A stretch of DNA of 64,000 nucleotides from assembly GCF_002237595.1 (NCBI RefSeq), contig NZ_CP022529.1, forward strand, positions 2,480,001 to 2,544,000, read 5' to 3'. The stretch's first letter is position 1; every line of letters begins with the position of its first letter. This document shows positions 23,971 to 32,558 of this stretch, piece after piece. Both the position numbers and the translations under genes were made by a program. Origin of the DNA: Labrenzia sp. VG12. GTDB lineage: Bacteria; Pseudomonadota; Alphaproteobacteria; Rhizobiales; Stappiaceae. The notes under the pieces were generated by a model. The model did not search any database. It was not told where the DNA came from and worked only from the letters and a program-made list of their open reading frames with translations.

Positions 23971-25185
23971 TTGGCCGACCCTTCCAACATCTCCCGGCGC
24001 ATGTCCCTGAGTGCAGTGGTTCAGGCGATTGCCAGCTACAGCCCGATCTCCCGCGCAAGCGTGTCCAAGATCACCGGCCTGTCCAAGCAGACCGTGTCGG
24101 AGATTGTCGGCAATCTGGAAGAAGAAGGCTGGGTCAGGACCGTTGGGCAAACCGAAGGCCATGTCGGTCGCCGGGCTGTCGTCTACGAGATCGTGCCGGA
24201 GGCCGCCTCTGTGGCAAGTGTTGATCTCGGCGGCACCAAGATCCGCGTCGCCATCTGCAACTTGACCGGCGCCGTTGTCTCCGAACTGGTGGAACCGACC
24301 GACAAGGCCGGCGGCAAGGCGGTGATCGATCAGGTCGCCGATCTGATCCGTCGCACGGCCGCCCAGGCCGGAACCACCGCGAAACTCCCGCGTGTTGCAG
24401 TGATCGGCGTCCCGGGCGCCCCTGACCGGGAAACCGGCAACATCCGCATGGCGCCGAATATTCCCGGCATCGGCGAACTCGATGCACCGGCCCTTTGGCG
24501 CGACGCACTCGGCATCGAGGTCTTTGTCGAAAACGACGTCAATCTCGCCGCGCTTGGCGAACACTGGCTGACCAAACGCAGCGACAAGGACGACCTGATC
24601 TACGTCTCCATCGGCACCGGCATCGGCGCAGGCATCGTTATTGGCGGTCAGCTCCATCGCGGACTGAACGGGGCTGCCGGTGAGATCGGCTATCTGCCCT
24701 TCGGCGCCGATCCCTTCGAGCCGGAGAGCCTGGAAACCGGCGCCCTGGAACGGGTCGCCGCCACACACGCCATTACGGAACTCTACGCCCGGAAAACCGG
24801 CAGGAGCCTCGACGTGCCCGCCATTTTCGAAGCCGCCAATGACGGTGACACGGCCGCGTCCGAAACCCTTGACCAGACAGCCCGCCAGGCGGCGCGCGTC
24901 ATGGCAGCCCTGGCAGCCGTGCTCGACCCGTCCTGCATCGTCATCGGCGGCTCCATCGGTGCGCGCTATGAATTGTTTTCAAGGGTGGAAAATCAGCTGA
25001 AGGCCTGTTTTCCCCGCCCAGTCCTGATTGAAAAGTCAACGCTCGGCAATCATGCCGCACTTGCCGGTGGCGCCTCCGTCGCCCTTTCCCGCCTGCACCT
25101 GTCCCTTTTCACCGAGGGATTGAAAGGGGTGGAAATCGCCGTGCCGCCCCCTTCCATCGAGACGTTCAGGAAGGGAGCAGCCTGA
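23971..25185 (+). CDS. ROK family transcriptional repressor
   Basis: The 404-aa protein has an N-terminal winged HTH (ISRASVSKITGLSKQTVSEI) and a ROK sugar-kinase-like domain. The latter has VDLGGTKIRVAI, FVENDVNLAALGEHW, SIGTGIGAGIVIGG and GAAGEIGYLPFG. The Cys-rich zinc motif of NagC/Mlc-type proteins is absent (GADPFEPES instead). TTG 23971 has GAGGTG upstream; GTG 23962 lies inside that site. It overlaps the M20 gene by 1 bp and is the first gene of the operon. The effector is probably the transported substrate or a derivative. Confidence 0.85.
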   Translation: MADPSNISRRMSLSAVVQAIASYSPISRASVSKITGLSKQTVSEIVGNLEEEGWVRTVGQTEGHVGRRAVVYEIVPEAASVASVDLGGTKIRVAICNLTGAVVSELVEPTDKAGGKAVIDQVADLIRRTAAQAGTTAKLPRVAVIGVPGAPDRETGNIRMAPNIPGIGELDAPALWRDALGIEVFVENDVNLAALGEHWLTKRSDKDDLIYVSIGTGIGAGIVIGGQLHRGLNGAAGEIGYLPFGADPFEPESLETGALERVAATHAITELYARKTGRSLDVPAIFEAANDGDTAASETLDQTARQAARVMAALAAVLDPSCIVIGGSIGARYELFSRVENQLKACFPRPVLIEKSTLGNHAALAGGASVALSRLHLSLFTEGLKGVEIAVPPPSIETFRKGAA

Positions 25186-26443
25186 TGAGCTCTGAGTTTC
25201 TTCAAACACTGAGCGATCATCAGGACCGGGACGCGGACCTGAAACTGCTGCAAGAGGCCATAGGCCATGAAAGCATCACCGGCAATGAAACCGACTTTGC
25301 CTCTTTCCTGAAGAGCCGGATGGACGAACTCGGCCTGCAAACCGGATCGGGTGACTTTCTGCCCGGACGTCTTAATGTCTGGGGGAAACAAAAGCAGCCC
25401 GTGCGGACGCAAAACGGCTCCTGTTTGTCGGCCACACCGACACAGTCCACGTCCGTGGCTGGCAAGACAATTGGTCGGGCAAACCGCAGGAGAACCCGTT
25501 TTCGGGTGCGCTGATCGATGGCCACATCTGGGGTCGGGGCGCTTGTGATCTGAAGGGCGGTATCTGTGCGGCGCTGGCCGGCTTGCGCCTGTTGCAATCG
25601 GCAGGCCACCAACCTGCAGGCGGCCTCTCCTTTGCCTTTATCGGCGACGAGGAAAGCGGAGAACCCGGAACGGGCGTCAGCGCCGGAGCCCACGACCTTG
25701 TCAAACGCATCCAAGCCGGCGAAATCGCCAAACCCGATTTCGCAGTCTATGTCGAACCGACAAAGCTCGACGTCTATACCGCGCAGATCGGCTTTTTCAT
25801 TGCAGATATCACCATCACCGGAAAATCCGCCTATTTTGGCACACCGGAGCTTGGCACCGACGCCCTGAAAGCCACCCACGCCATCCTCGAACAGATCTGG
25901 GCGCATGAGGCTGACCTGACCGCCGGGCCGAAACACGACCTGGTCGGCGCATCGTCGGTCCTTGTGACGGATATCCGCGGCGGCGGCTACATCGCCGTGC
26001 CCGGCGAATGCCGCTTTTCCCTGATCCGCAAGTTACGCCCCGGCGAAGATCTGAACGAGGCCGTTGCGGCACTGGAAACTGTCATCCACGCAGCTCCCGT
26101 TGCCGACGGCATATCCCTTCAGATCGACTATCCCGCAGGCCGGGACCACAAATTCGGCGGTTCCCCGGTCGAGATTGCCCATGACCATCCGGATGCGCGG
26201 CTGCTGGCGCGCTGCATCGGTGAGGTCCATGAACCGGGAGGCGCCCTTGGCGGCGCACCCTATTGGTCGGAAATGCCGTTTCTCGTCAACGAGATCGGCT
26301 GTCCGGCGGTTTACTGCGCTCCGGGCGACATCGCCCTGGCGCACACATTCGAAGAGCGCATCGAGGTGGAAAGCTACCTGGCAGCTGTCAGGGCTTTTGC
26401 GCTGTTCGTGGCCGAATTTTGCGGCCTGGAAGAAGCACGGTAA
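25185..26443 (+). pseudogene. M20 family metallohydrolase, single frameshift at a G run
   Basis: The product is a zinc amidohydrolase of the acetylornithine/succinyl-diaminopimelate type. The N-terminal frame runs to LNVW, then GGGGG at 25381-25385 breaks it. With six G the frame continues to RLLFVGHTDTV (metal His), WGRGACDLKGG (metal Asp), IGDEESGEPG (catalytic Glu pair), the dimerisation domain, and PGDIALAHTFEERIEV (last metal His). That gives 419 aa, normal for M20. All catalytic residues survive, so a sequencing undercall is quite possible. It overlaps the ROK stop by 1 bp. The substrate may be an N-acyl or peptide-like compound. Confidence 0.8.
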
Positions 26444-26468
26444 CAACCAACAACCAGAGGGTACCGAC

Positions 26469-27539
26469 ATGAAATCTGCAGCAAGACACCTGGCGGCTTC
26501 CGCCCTGTTCACACTGATGAGCGTCACCGCTCTGTCTCCCGCCGCCATGGCCCAGACCGTCGGCCCGGGCGGGGAAAGTGCGACGCCGTCCGCCGACGTC
26601 GTCGTCGGCGATGACAGCCTGGAGGCGATCCGCGGCGCGGGCTACAAGGCGGCCCTGCTCTGGCACGACCAGTCCGATTTCGTCAACGCCGTCAGCGCCG
26701 GTGCAAAGGACGAATTCGAGCGGCTCGGCATCGAGGTAGTGGCCACCACCAGTGCCGGCTTTGACGCCGCCAAGCAGCGCAGCGACATCGAAACCTCGCT
26801 TGCCAAGGAACCGAACATCATTCTGTCGCTGCCGCTCGACCCGGTCACTTCCGCGGCAGCCTTCAAGGAAGCCCGTGACGGTGGGGTCTCTCTGGTGTTT
26901 CTCTCAAATCTGCCGGCCGGATACGAGCATCCGCGCGACTATGCCGCCATTGTCACCGACGATCTTTTCCAGATGGGCAAGCAGGCCGCCGACGCCCTGG
27001 CAAGCGCCATGGGCGGCAAGGGCACCGTCGGCTGGATCTATCATGACGCCGACTATTACGTGACCAACCAGCGGGACAACGCCTTCAAAACGACGATCGA
27101 AAAGGACTATCCGGAAATCTCCATCGTCGCCGAACAGGGCATCAGCGATCCGGCCCGCGCCGAAGAGATTGCCAACGCGATGCTTTTGAAGAACCCGGAT
27201 CTCGGCGGCATCTATGTCACCTGGGCAGGTCCTGCGGAAGGTGTGCTCGCGGCCCTGCGCGCCAATGGCAACAAGACCACGAAAATCGTCACGCTCGATC
27301 TGTCTGAGCCGGTCGCACTCGACATGGTCCGGGGCGGCAATGTCGCTGCCATCGTCGCCGATGAAGCCTATGAGCTTGGCCGAGCCATGGCAGCCGCCGC
27401 AGCGCTTCGTCTTGCCGGCAAGGATGTGCCGCCTTTCGTGACAGCGCCTGCCATCACCGTGACCGCCGACACGGTGGTCGAGGGATGGAAAAAGTCGCTC
27501 AACATCGACGCGCCGGCAAGCGTTTCCTCCGCGCAGTGA
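26469..27539 (+). CDS. Sugar-type (CUT2) ABC transporter substrate-binding protein
   Basis: This 356-aa periplasmic protein has a signal peptide (FTLMSVTALSPAAMAQ). A Peripla_BP_4 fold follows: AALLWHDQSDFVNAVSAGAK, ILSLPLDPVTSAAAFKEARD, VGWIYHDADYYVTNQRDNAF, and IYVTWAGPAEGVLAALRANG. It resembles ribose/xylose/autoinducer binding proteins, but the ligand is not clear. It starts 25 bp after the M20 gene. A strong hairpin separates it from the permease, so its mRNA is probably more abundant than the rest. Confidence 0.85.
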   Translation: MKSAARHLAASALFTLMSVTALSPAAMAQTVGPGGESATPSADVVVGDDSLEAIRGAGYKAALLWHDQSDFVNAVSAGAKDEFERLGIEVVATTSAGFDAAKQRSDIETSLAKEPNIILSLPLDPVTSAAAFKEARDGGVSLVFLSNLPAGYEHPRDYAAIVTDDLFQMGKQAADALASAMGGKGTVGWIYHDADYYVTNQRDNAFKTTIEKDYPEISIVAEQGISDPARAEEIANAMLLKNPDLGGIYVTWAGPAEGVLAALRANGNKTTKIVTLDLSEPVALDMVRGGNVAAIVADEAYELGRAMAAAAALRLAGKDVPPFVTAPAITVTADTVVEGWKKSLNIDAPASVSSAQ

Positions 27540-27548
27540 CCGGCAATA

Positions 27549-27572
27549 CGGCGGGCAGCTCTCTGCCCGCCG
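27549..27572 (+). promoter_or_regulatory. Intercistronic stem-loop after the substrate-binding protein gene
   Basis: A perfect 10-bp stem, CGGCGGGCAG (27549-27558) with CTGCCCGCCG (27563-27572), has a 4-base loop and no T run. Such structures after binding-protein genes protect the upstream mRNA from 3' decay and lower permease expression. It is unlikely to be a full terminator. Confidence 0.65.
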
Positions 27573-27599
27573 GCACTTCCTTGCAGCAAAGAGACTGAC

Positions 27600-28553
27600 A
27601 TGACCACCATCGCAGCGCGCCTGCAGCGCCTCGATCTGCAGCGCTCCGTAATTTATCTCGGCTTTCTGGCGATCTTCCTGTTCTTCGCGATCACGCTTCA
27701 CGATGACGGCTTCCTGACCAGCCGGAACCTGACCAACATTGTTCTTCAGACGGCTCCCGCCACCATCATGGCCATCGGTCTTGTCTTTGCGCTGTCAGCC
27801 GGAGAGATCGATCTCAGTTTCGGCTCGGTGGTGGCCGTGTCCGCGCTTTCCGCCGCCGTTGCCATGCAATCCTACCCGATGGTCGTCGGCGTCATGGCCG
27901 GTCTCGGTGCAGGTGCGCTCATCGGCGCAATCAACGGTGTCCTGGTCGCCTATCTGCGCCTGCCGTCTTTCTTGGTCACGCTCGCAACCATGGGCCTGTT
28001 CGCGGGGATTGCACGGTCCATGACAGATCTCCGCTCCATCCCTGTGCTCAATGACACCTTCACCGGCATTTTCGGCTCGGGCGCCCTGTTTTCTATTCCC
28101 TCGCTGGTCCTCTGGACCATCGCCGCTGTCATTATCGGCCACATTGTCTATCGCAACACGCGCTTTGGCGCGCATGTGCTGGCGACCGGCGACAATGCCC
28201 GTGCCGCGCAGGTCTCCGGCATCAAGGTGCCACGCATTCGTCTCAGCGTGCTCATGCTTTGCGGCACGATGGCCGGCCTCGCCGGATTGCTCTATGCCGG
28301 CCGTCTTCAGGCCGCAAAATACACGCTGGGGGAAAGCGATCTGATGACCGTGATTGCCGCGGTCATTGTCGGCGGCACGGCGCTTAATGGCGGCAAGGGC
28401 TCGATCATCGGCGCGCTCCTGGGCTCGCTGCTGATGGGCATGCTCAACAATGGCCTCATCCTGATGGGCCTTGATGTTTCGGACCAGATGATCGTCCGCG
28501 GGCTCATCATTCTCATTGCCGTCGCCGTCTCCCTGCGCGACACCAGCCGGTAA
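27600..28553 (+). CDS. CUT2-type ABC transporter permease
   Basis: The 317-aa inner-membrane protein has about nine spans in the RbsC/XylH layout: TSRNLTNIVLQTAPATIMAI, ALSAGEIDLSFGSVVAVSAL (the family signature), LPSFLVTLATMGLF, and GGTALNGGKGSIIGALLG near the end. It pairs with the single-domain ATPase two genes downstream. Both permease subunits are likely copies of this one protein. Confidence 0.88.
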   Translation: MTTIAARLQRLDLQRSVIYLGFLAIFLFFAITLHDDGFLTSRNLTNIVLQTAPATIMAIGLVFALSAGEIDLSFGSVVAVSALSAAVAMQSYPMVVGVMAGLGAGALIGAINGVLVAYLRLPSFLVTLATMGLFAGIARSMTDLRSIPVLNDTFTGIFGSGALFSIPSLVLWTIAAVIIGHIVYRNTRFGAHVLATGDNARAAQVSGIKVPRIRLSVLMLCGTMAGLAGLLYAGRLQAAKYTLGESDLMTVIAAVIVGGTALNGGKGSIIGALLGSLLMGMLNNGLILMGLDVSDQMIVRGLIILIAVAVSLRDTSR

Positions 28554-28565
28554 CCGGAGCTTCCC

Positions 28566-29777
28566 ATGTTTCTAGACACCCTGATCCGCCGTAACCCGGC
28601 CTTCATCGAAGCGGCGATGGCTCTTCACCAGCAAGGCAAGATCCCGGCCAATACCTATGTGCTCGATCTTGACGCGGTGGAAGACAATGCCCGGCTTTTT
28701 CAGACCGAAGCGGCCAAACATGGCCTGAAAACCTTCGCCATGACCAAGCAGGTTGGCCGCCATTCCGGTTTCTGCCAGGCGGTCCAGAAAGGCGGCATCG
28801 ACCGGTCGGTCGCCGTCGACATGGCCTGTGCGCTTGCCTGCGACCGTGCTGGTCTCAAGACTGGTCATCTTGGCCATCTGGTTCAGATCCCCCGCCGGGA
28901 AGCCGCCTTTGCAGCCGCAAAACTGCAGCCAGACTACTGGACGGTCTTTTCCGATACCAAGGCCGCGGAAGCGGCCGGCGCGGCACAAGCAGCCGGGCGC
29001 GTCCAGAAACTCCTGGCCCGCATTCAGACCGAAGGCGACACCTTCTACCGCGGACACGAGGGCGGTTTCGCAGCGGAAGACATAGTCGCGGTGGCAGCAA
29101 GGCTGGACGCGCTTGACGGCGCAGCGTTTGCAGGTATCACCACCTTCCCGGCCCTGCTCTTTGATCTGGAGACCCGCAAGGTCAAACCCACCCCCAACCT
29201 TGCCACGCTTAGCCGGGCCGCCGACGCGCTGGCCAGATCCGGCCGCACCGGCATCGAGATCAATGCTCCGGGCACCACCTCCTCCGCGGTTCTCGGCGCC
29301 CTTTCCGAAGCCGGTGCAACCCAGTGCGAACCCGGCAATGGCCTTCATGGCACGACGCCCCTCCATGCGGTGGAAGACCTGCCGGAGAACCCGGCGGTGC
29401 TTTATCTTTCAGAAGTCTCGCACCACCATGGCGGCAAGGCCTATTGTTTTGGCGGCGGGCTTTACATCGATCCGGTGTTTCCGAAATATCAGGTGCAGGC
29501 CCTGGTCTCCGCCGAACCGACCGCCAGCCGCTCCGCGCTGCGTGACGTCGAGATCCCGGACTATTCGGCTATCGACTATTACGCCATGATCGACGCGATT
29601 GGCCCTAAACCGCCGGCACCCGGAGACACGGTTGTTTTCGGCTTTCGCGGCCAGGCCTTTGTCACACGCGCACTTGTTGCCGGCATCTCCGGTATCAGCA
29701 GCGGAAATCCGGTCGTAACAACCATCGAGAACAGCTTTGGCGATCTCGTCAGCTGGCCGGGAGTGCACCAGCAATGA
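28566..29777 (+). CDS. YhfX-family PLP-dependent enzyme (alanine racemase fold)
   Basis: The 403-aa protein starts MFLDTLIRRNPAFIEAAMAL, typical of YhfX. It carries a PLP lysine in FAMTKQVGRH, RIQTEGDTFYRGHEGGF, ITTFPALLFD and GIEINAPGTTSS. Family members are fold-III PLP proteins without a settled reaction, suspected racemases or amino-sugar/amino-acid enzymes. It is translationally coupled to the ATPase gene by a 4-bp overlap. Being inside a transporter operon, it probably processes the imported compound. Confidence 0.82.
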   Translation: MFLDTLIRRNPAFIEAAMALHQQGKIPANTYVLDLDAVEDNARLFQTEAAKHGLKTFAMTKQVGRHSGFCQAVQKGGIDRSVAVDMACALACDRAGLKTGHLGHLVQIPRREAAFAAAKLQPDYWTVFSDTKAAEAAGAAQAAGRVQKLLARIQTEGDTFYRGHEGGFAAEDIVAVAARLDALDGAAFAGITTFPALLFDLETRKVKPTPNLATLSRAADALARSGRTGIEINAPGTTSSAVLGALSEAGATQCEPGNGLHGTTPLHAVEDLPENPAVLYLSEVSHHHGGKAYCFGGGLYIDPVFPKYQVQALVSAEPTASRSALRDVEIPDYSAIDYYAMIDAIGPKPPAPGDTVVFGFRGQAFVTRALVAGISGISSGNPVVTTIENSFGDLVSWPGVHQQ

Positions 29778-30577
29778 ACTTGGCAGATCCAGTCCTTTCC
29801 CTGACCAACATCCACAAGGCCTTTGGCGGTGTGGTTGCCATCCAGGATTTTTCGCTCGACCTCAGGGCCGGCGAGATCGTCGCGCTTGTCGGTGACAACG
29901 GCGCCGGCAAATCCACACTGGTGAAGATCATTTCGGGCGTCTACAAGCCGACCTCCGGCGCGATTCGCCTGGATGGCGAGGAGGTCAGCTTCTCCGACGC
30001 GAGCTCCGCCCGCAGCCGCGGCATCGAAGTGGTCTATCAGGATCTGGCCCTGGCCGATCAGCAGCCGGTCTACATGAACATGTTTCTCGGGCGCGAACTA
30101 ACCAGGCCACCCTTTGGCCTGCTCGACAAGAAGCGTATGCGCCGGGAGTGCCAGCAGCTGGTTGATGAGCTGGATGTACGCATTCCTTCTGCCAGTTCCA
30201 CCATCCGCGATCTCAGTGGCGGGCAACGGCAAGGCATCGCCATTGCAAGAGCGACCCACTGGGCGTCCAAGCTGGTCCTCCTGGACGAGCCGACCGCAGC
30301 CCTGGGTGTCGCCGAAACCGCCAAGGTGGAAGAGCTTGTCGCGTCGCTGAAGAAGAAAAACCTTGCTATCCTGATCATCAGCCACTCGCTCGACCAGGTT
30401 TTCCGCCTCTCCGATCGCATTTGCGTGCTGCGCCGCGGCCAGCAGATTGGCATTCGCGAAACGGCCGAAACCGACAAGAACGAGATCGTGTCCATGATCA
30501 CCGGCGTTGCGGACAAGACCACAGACCCCGGCAAAAGTGCGGGCACGTCGGCCAGATCAGCAACGGCCGGGCTTTAG
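29774..30577 (+). CDS. Sugar-type ABC transporter ATP-binding protein, single domain
   Basis: The 267-aa ATPase has Walker A GDNGAGKST, signature LSGGQRQG and Walker B LVLLDEPTAALG, then the switch His in IISHSLDQV. It has one nucleotide-binding domain, like FrcA, whereas RbsA-type proteins have two, so it should act as a homodimer. It ends with a Ser/Ala/Gly-rich tail. It is the last gene of the operon. Confidence 0.9.
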   Translation: MNLADPVLSLTNIHKAFGGVVAIQDFSLDLRAGEIVALVGDNGAGKSTLVKIISGVYKPTSGAIRLDGEEVSFSDASSARSRGIEVVYQDLALADQQPVYMNMFLGRELTRPPFGLLDKKRMRRECQQLVDELDVRIPSASSTIRDLSGGQRQGIAIARATHWASKLVLLDEPTAALGVAETAKVEELVASLKKKNLAILIISHSLDQVFRLSDRICVLRRGQQIGIRETAETDKNEIVSMITGVADKTTDPGKSAGTSARSATAGL

Positions 30578-30669
30578 AACGGGATGGTGACGTTCAGAGT
30601 GAGGCCATAGGAGCGCCTTGTACCACATGCCCCGACGCCTTCGAACTCAAAACAGCGCAAATGGCCCCT
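30577..30669 (-). pseudogene. Possible C-terminal remnant of an outer-membrane beta-barrel protein
   Basis: On the minus strand the frame ending at TAA near 30577 reads FEFEGVGACGTRRSYGLTLN followed by VTIPF. It is alternating hydrophobic with a terminal Phe, as in porins and autotransporters recognised by BamA. The frame is closed by TGA about 30 codons upstream and no start exists, so only a fragment could remain. It may also be chance. Confidence 0.25.
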
Positions 30670-30864
30670 TCAGCAATGACCTGAGAGACTTAATCTGTTC
30701 ATCTATCCTCTGGCCCCAAATTGAAACCTTCTGCTCGCAGAGAGCTAGGCAGAGGTCTTCAAGAAAACACAGAGTTTACAAATCAGCTCCTCGGACGATT
30801 ACTTGACATCGAACTCCCTTTCACTCGAACGGCCTTCTTGCCGACACCTATCGGCACAGTCTGT

Positions 30865-31044
30865 TCAGCCGACATCGGCGTGATGCGAGGATCCGTTCTG
30901 TTCCTTCTGGTATCCCTCGTCCCACAGACCGAAATAATCGGCTTCCGGTGGATAGGGATTGTCTTGTCGCATTTTCCCGTCCCGGTACGCTTCCACACCG
31001 CGTTCGAAGGCATGAAGCTGTGCCTTGGTCAAATACCCGTTCAT
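30865..31044 (-). CDS. Small RMF/CrpP-like protein
   Basis: The 59-aa protein (ATG 31044, GAGGACGTGCAGG upstream) contains FERGVEAYRDGKMRQDNPYP, then FGLWDEGYQKEQN. The order A-Y-x2-G-x8-NPY...W-x2-GY is the ribosome modulation factor/CrpP-type pattern. RMF dimerises and silences ribosomes; CrpP-like relatives have been linked to ciprofloxacin modification, but that activity is debated. It stands alone between the transporter operon and the carnitine cluster. Confidence 0.6.
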   Translation of the reverse strand: MNGYLTKAQLHAFERGVEAYRDGKMRQDNPYPPEADYFGLWDEGYQKEQNGSSHHADVG

Positions 31045-31539
31045 CCTGCACGTCCTCAATAAATGAGTAAAATGGCTACCCCTTGCCAATCCCCGCCCCT
31101 TCGCGGCGCAATCTCAGTGGGCGGAAAACCGGAAACGCACTACACCCAATGATTGACGCGCGCAGTGTAGTCTTCAGGATTTGTCTGACAACTGCTTTCA
31201 TGCCCGCTGTTCCGGGCAGCCTGCCTTCAACGGTCCTGTGTTCTGGCAGGACAACAATACATGCAGCATGACGGAATCACTTAATACCTAGATTTTATTG
31301 TTTTTTTCTGAGAACCCTCAGGCAGAAGCAATCCCTTGCTCCGGAAATCGAGGTGGCGCGATCCAGCCAGGCTTTTTGCGCAGAACTAGCCGAAACACGG
31401 CTTTGCCGTGCCATTCTGGCGTGTCTTCTCGCGTCCCAAATGAAACGACCAATCCGCAGATGAGTCGCAAACACCCGCAATGGAACAAGTGAACGACAAA
31501 CCCTACCGCAGAGTGCACCGAGGACCTTTCTGGAAATCG
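31045..31539. other. Intergenic region, nothing clear
   Basis: No ORF with a ribosome site or family feature was found in these 495 bp. A short perfect hairpin, CACGGC-ttt-GCCGTG (31396-31410), has no T run. The region upstream of the small RMF-like gene presumably holds its promoter, but no convincing boxes were seen. Confidence 0.4.
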
Positions 31540-32481
31540 CTAGTGCCGATGCGCACGTGGCGGCTGGCCGAATTCCAGTCGGTACGCCCGTGTCATCGCA
31601 CTTGAATTGCGATATCCGCATCGCTCGGAAATCTCCGCAATGCTGAGCCGTGTCAGTTCGACAAGCCTCCGGGCTTCACGCAGCCGGATCGCCTTGTAGA
31701 CACCGAGCGGTGTCATGCCCACCTCCTGCCGAAAGTGGTCTTCCAGGCTTCTCTGGTCGATGTTCAGCCGGGCTGCCAGTTCGGCGATCGTGAGCGGCGT
31801 TTCCAGCGTCCTGCGCATGAGTGCCGCCGCGCTGCGCACCAGGCTGTCTGCCGTCAACCGCAGACGCGGATCCTGCCGCTCAAACGCGTCGCCATGCATG
31901 AAATTGGCGGAGACTTCGAGTGCAAACAGGGCACCATGTTGCTGTTTGATCAGCTCCAGTGTCAGCTCGAAAGTGGTCGACGCGCCGCCGCAGGTGCAGG
32001 TGTCCCTGCCGGCGACGACGCGGTCCTCAACCACATCCACTTCCGGGAAGGTTTCGGCAAAGAGAGACAGCTCGTCCCAGTGAATGGTCGCCTGGCGACC
32101 GTCCAGGAGACCGGCCGAGGCCATCAACCAAGCACCGGTATCCATGCCGACAAGGGTCGTAAAACGCCCCCTCGCCGCCCGCAGCACCCTTTGCATGCGG
32201 GCACCGGCATACTGCGTATAGTCGTAGCTCGGCATCACAAAGAGGAAATCCCCGGTCGGCATGGCCTCTGCCCAGGACCGGGTGTCCACCGGTAGCCCGC
32301 TGGAAGAGGTAACGGTGCCTCCGTCCAGGCTGACATGCTCCCAAACGTAAAGCTGCCGGCGGGCAATCGTGTTGGCCGCCCGAAACGGCTCAACGGCATT
32401 GGCAAGGCAATAGACCGAGAACTTGTCGAACAGGAAAACGCAGATTTTTCGGGAAGCGGAAGATTTTTCCGAAACCTGCAT
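31540..32481 (-). CDS. GlxA-type AraC regulator of the carnitine cluster
   Basis: The 313-aa regulator has an N-terminal DJ-1/PfpI-like domain (ICVFLFDKFSVYCLANAVEP, LVGMDTGAWLMASAGLLDGR) and a C-terminal AraC double HTH (TIAELAARLNIDQRSLEDHF and IAEISERCGYRNSSAMTRAY). This architecture includes the carnitine and betaine regulators CdhR and GbdR of pseudomonads. The ATG at 32481 has GGAG seven bases upstream. It is divergent from the catabolic operon with a 77-bp gap, so it is the likely activator. Confidence 0.84.
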   Translation of the reverse strand: MQVSEKSSASRKICVFLFDKFSVYCLANAVEPFRAANTIARRQLYVWEHVSLDGGTVTSSSGLPVDTRSWAEAMPTGDFLFVMPSYDYTQYAGARMQRVLRAARGRFTTLVGMDTGAWLMASAGLLDGRQATIHWDELSLFAETFPEVDVVEDRVVAGRDTCTCGGASTTFELTLELIKQQHGALFALEVSANFMHGDAFERQDPRLRLTADSLVRSAAALMRRTLETPLTIAELAARLNIDQRSLEDHFRQEVGMTPLGVYKAIRLREARRLVELTRLSIAEISERCGYRNSSAMTRAYRLEFGQPPRAHRH

Positions 32482-32558
32482 GGTTTTTCTCCAAAACGGC
32501 ACACTGACGTTTCCCTGCTTGTCTCACTCTCTGTTGCAAGAGGCAAGAGGAGATCCCG

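Noticed and set aside
23779..24768. Long minus-strand open frame opposite the ROK gene
   Set aside because: It is the reverse of a clear ROK gene, has shadow composition (Asp/Gly/His-rich) and no ribosome site.
31396..31410. CACGGC-ttt-GCCGTG as a terminator
   Set aside because: No T run on either strand and no gene ends nearby on the plus strand; too short to claim a function.
31295..31621. 108-codon minus-strand ORF overlapping the AraC regulator end
   Set aside because: No ribosome site, overlaps the regulator in another frame, and composition (Arg/Ser/Ala) looks like noise.
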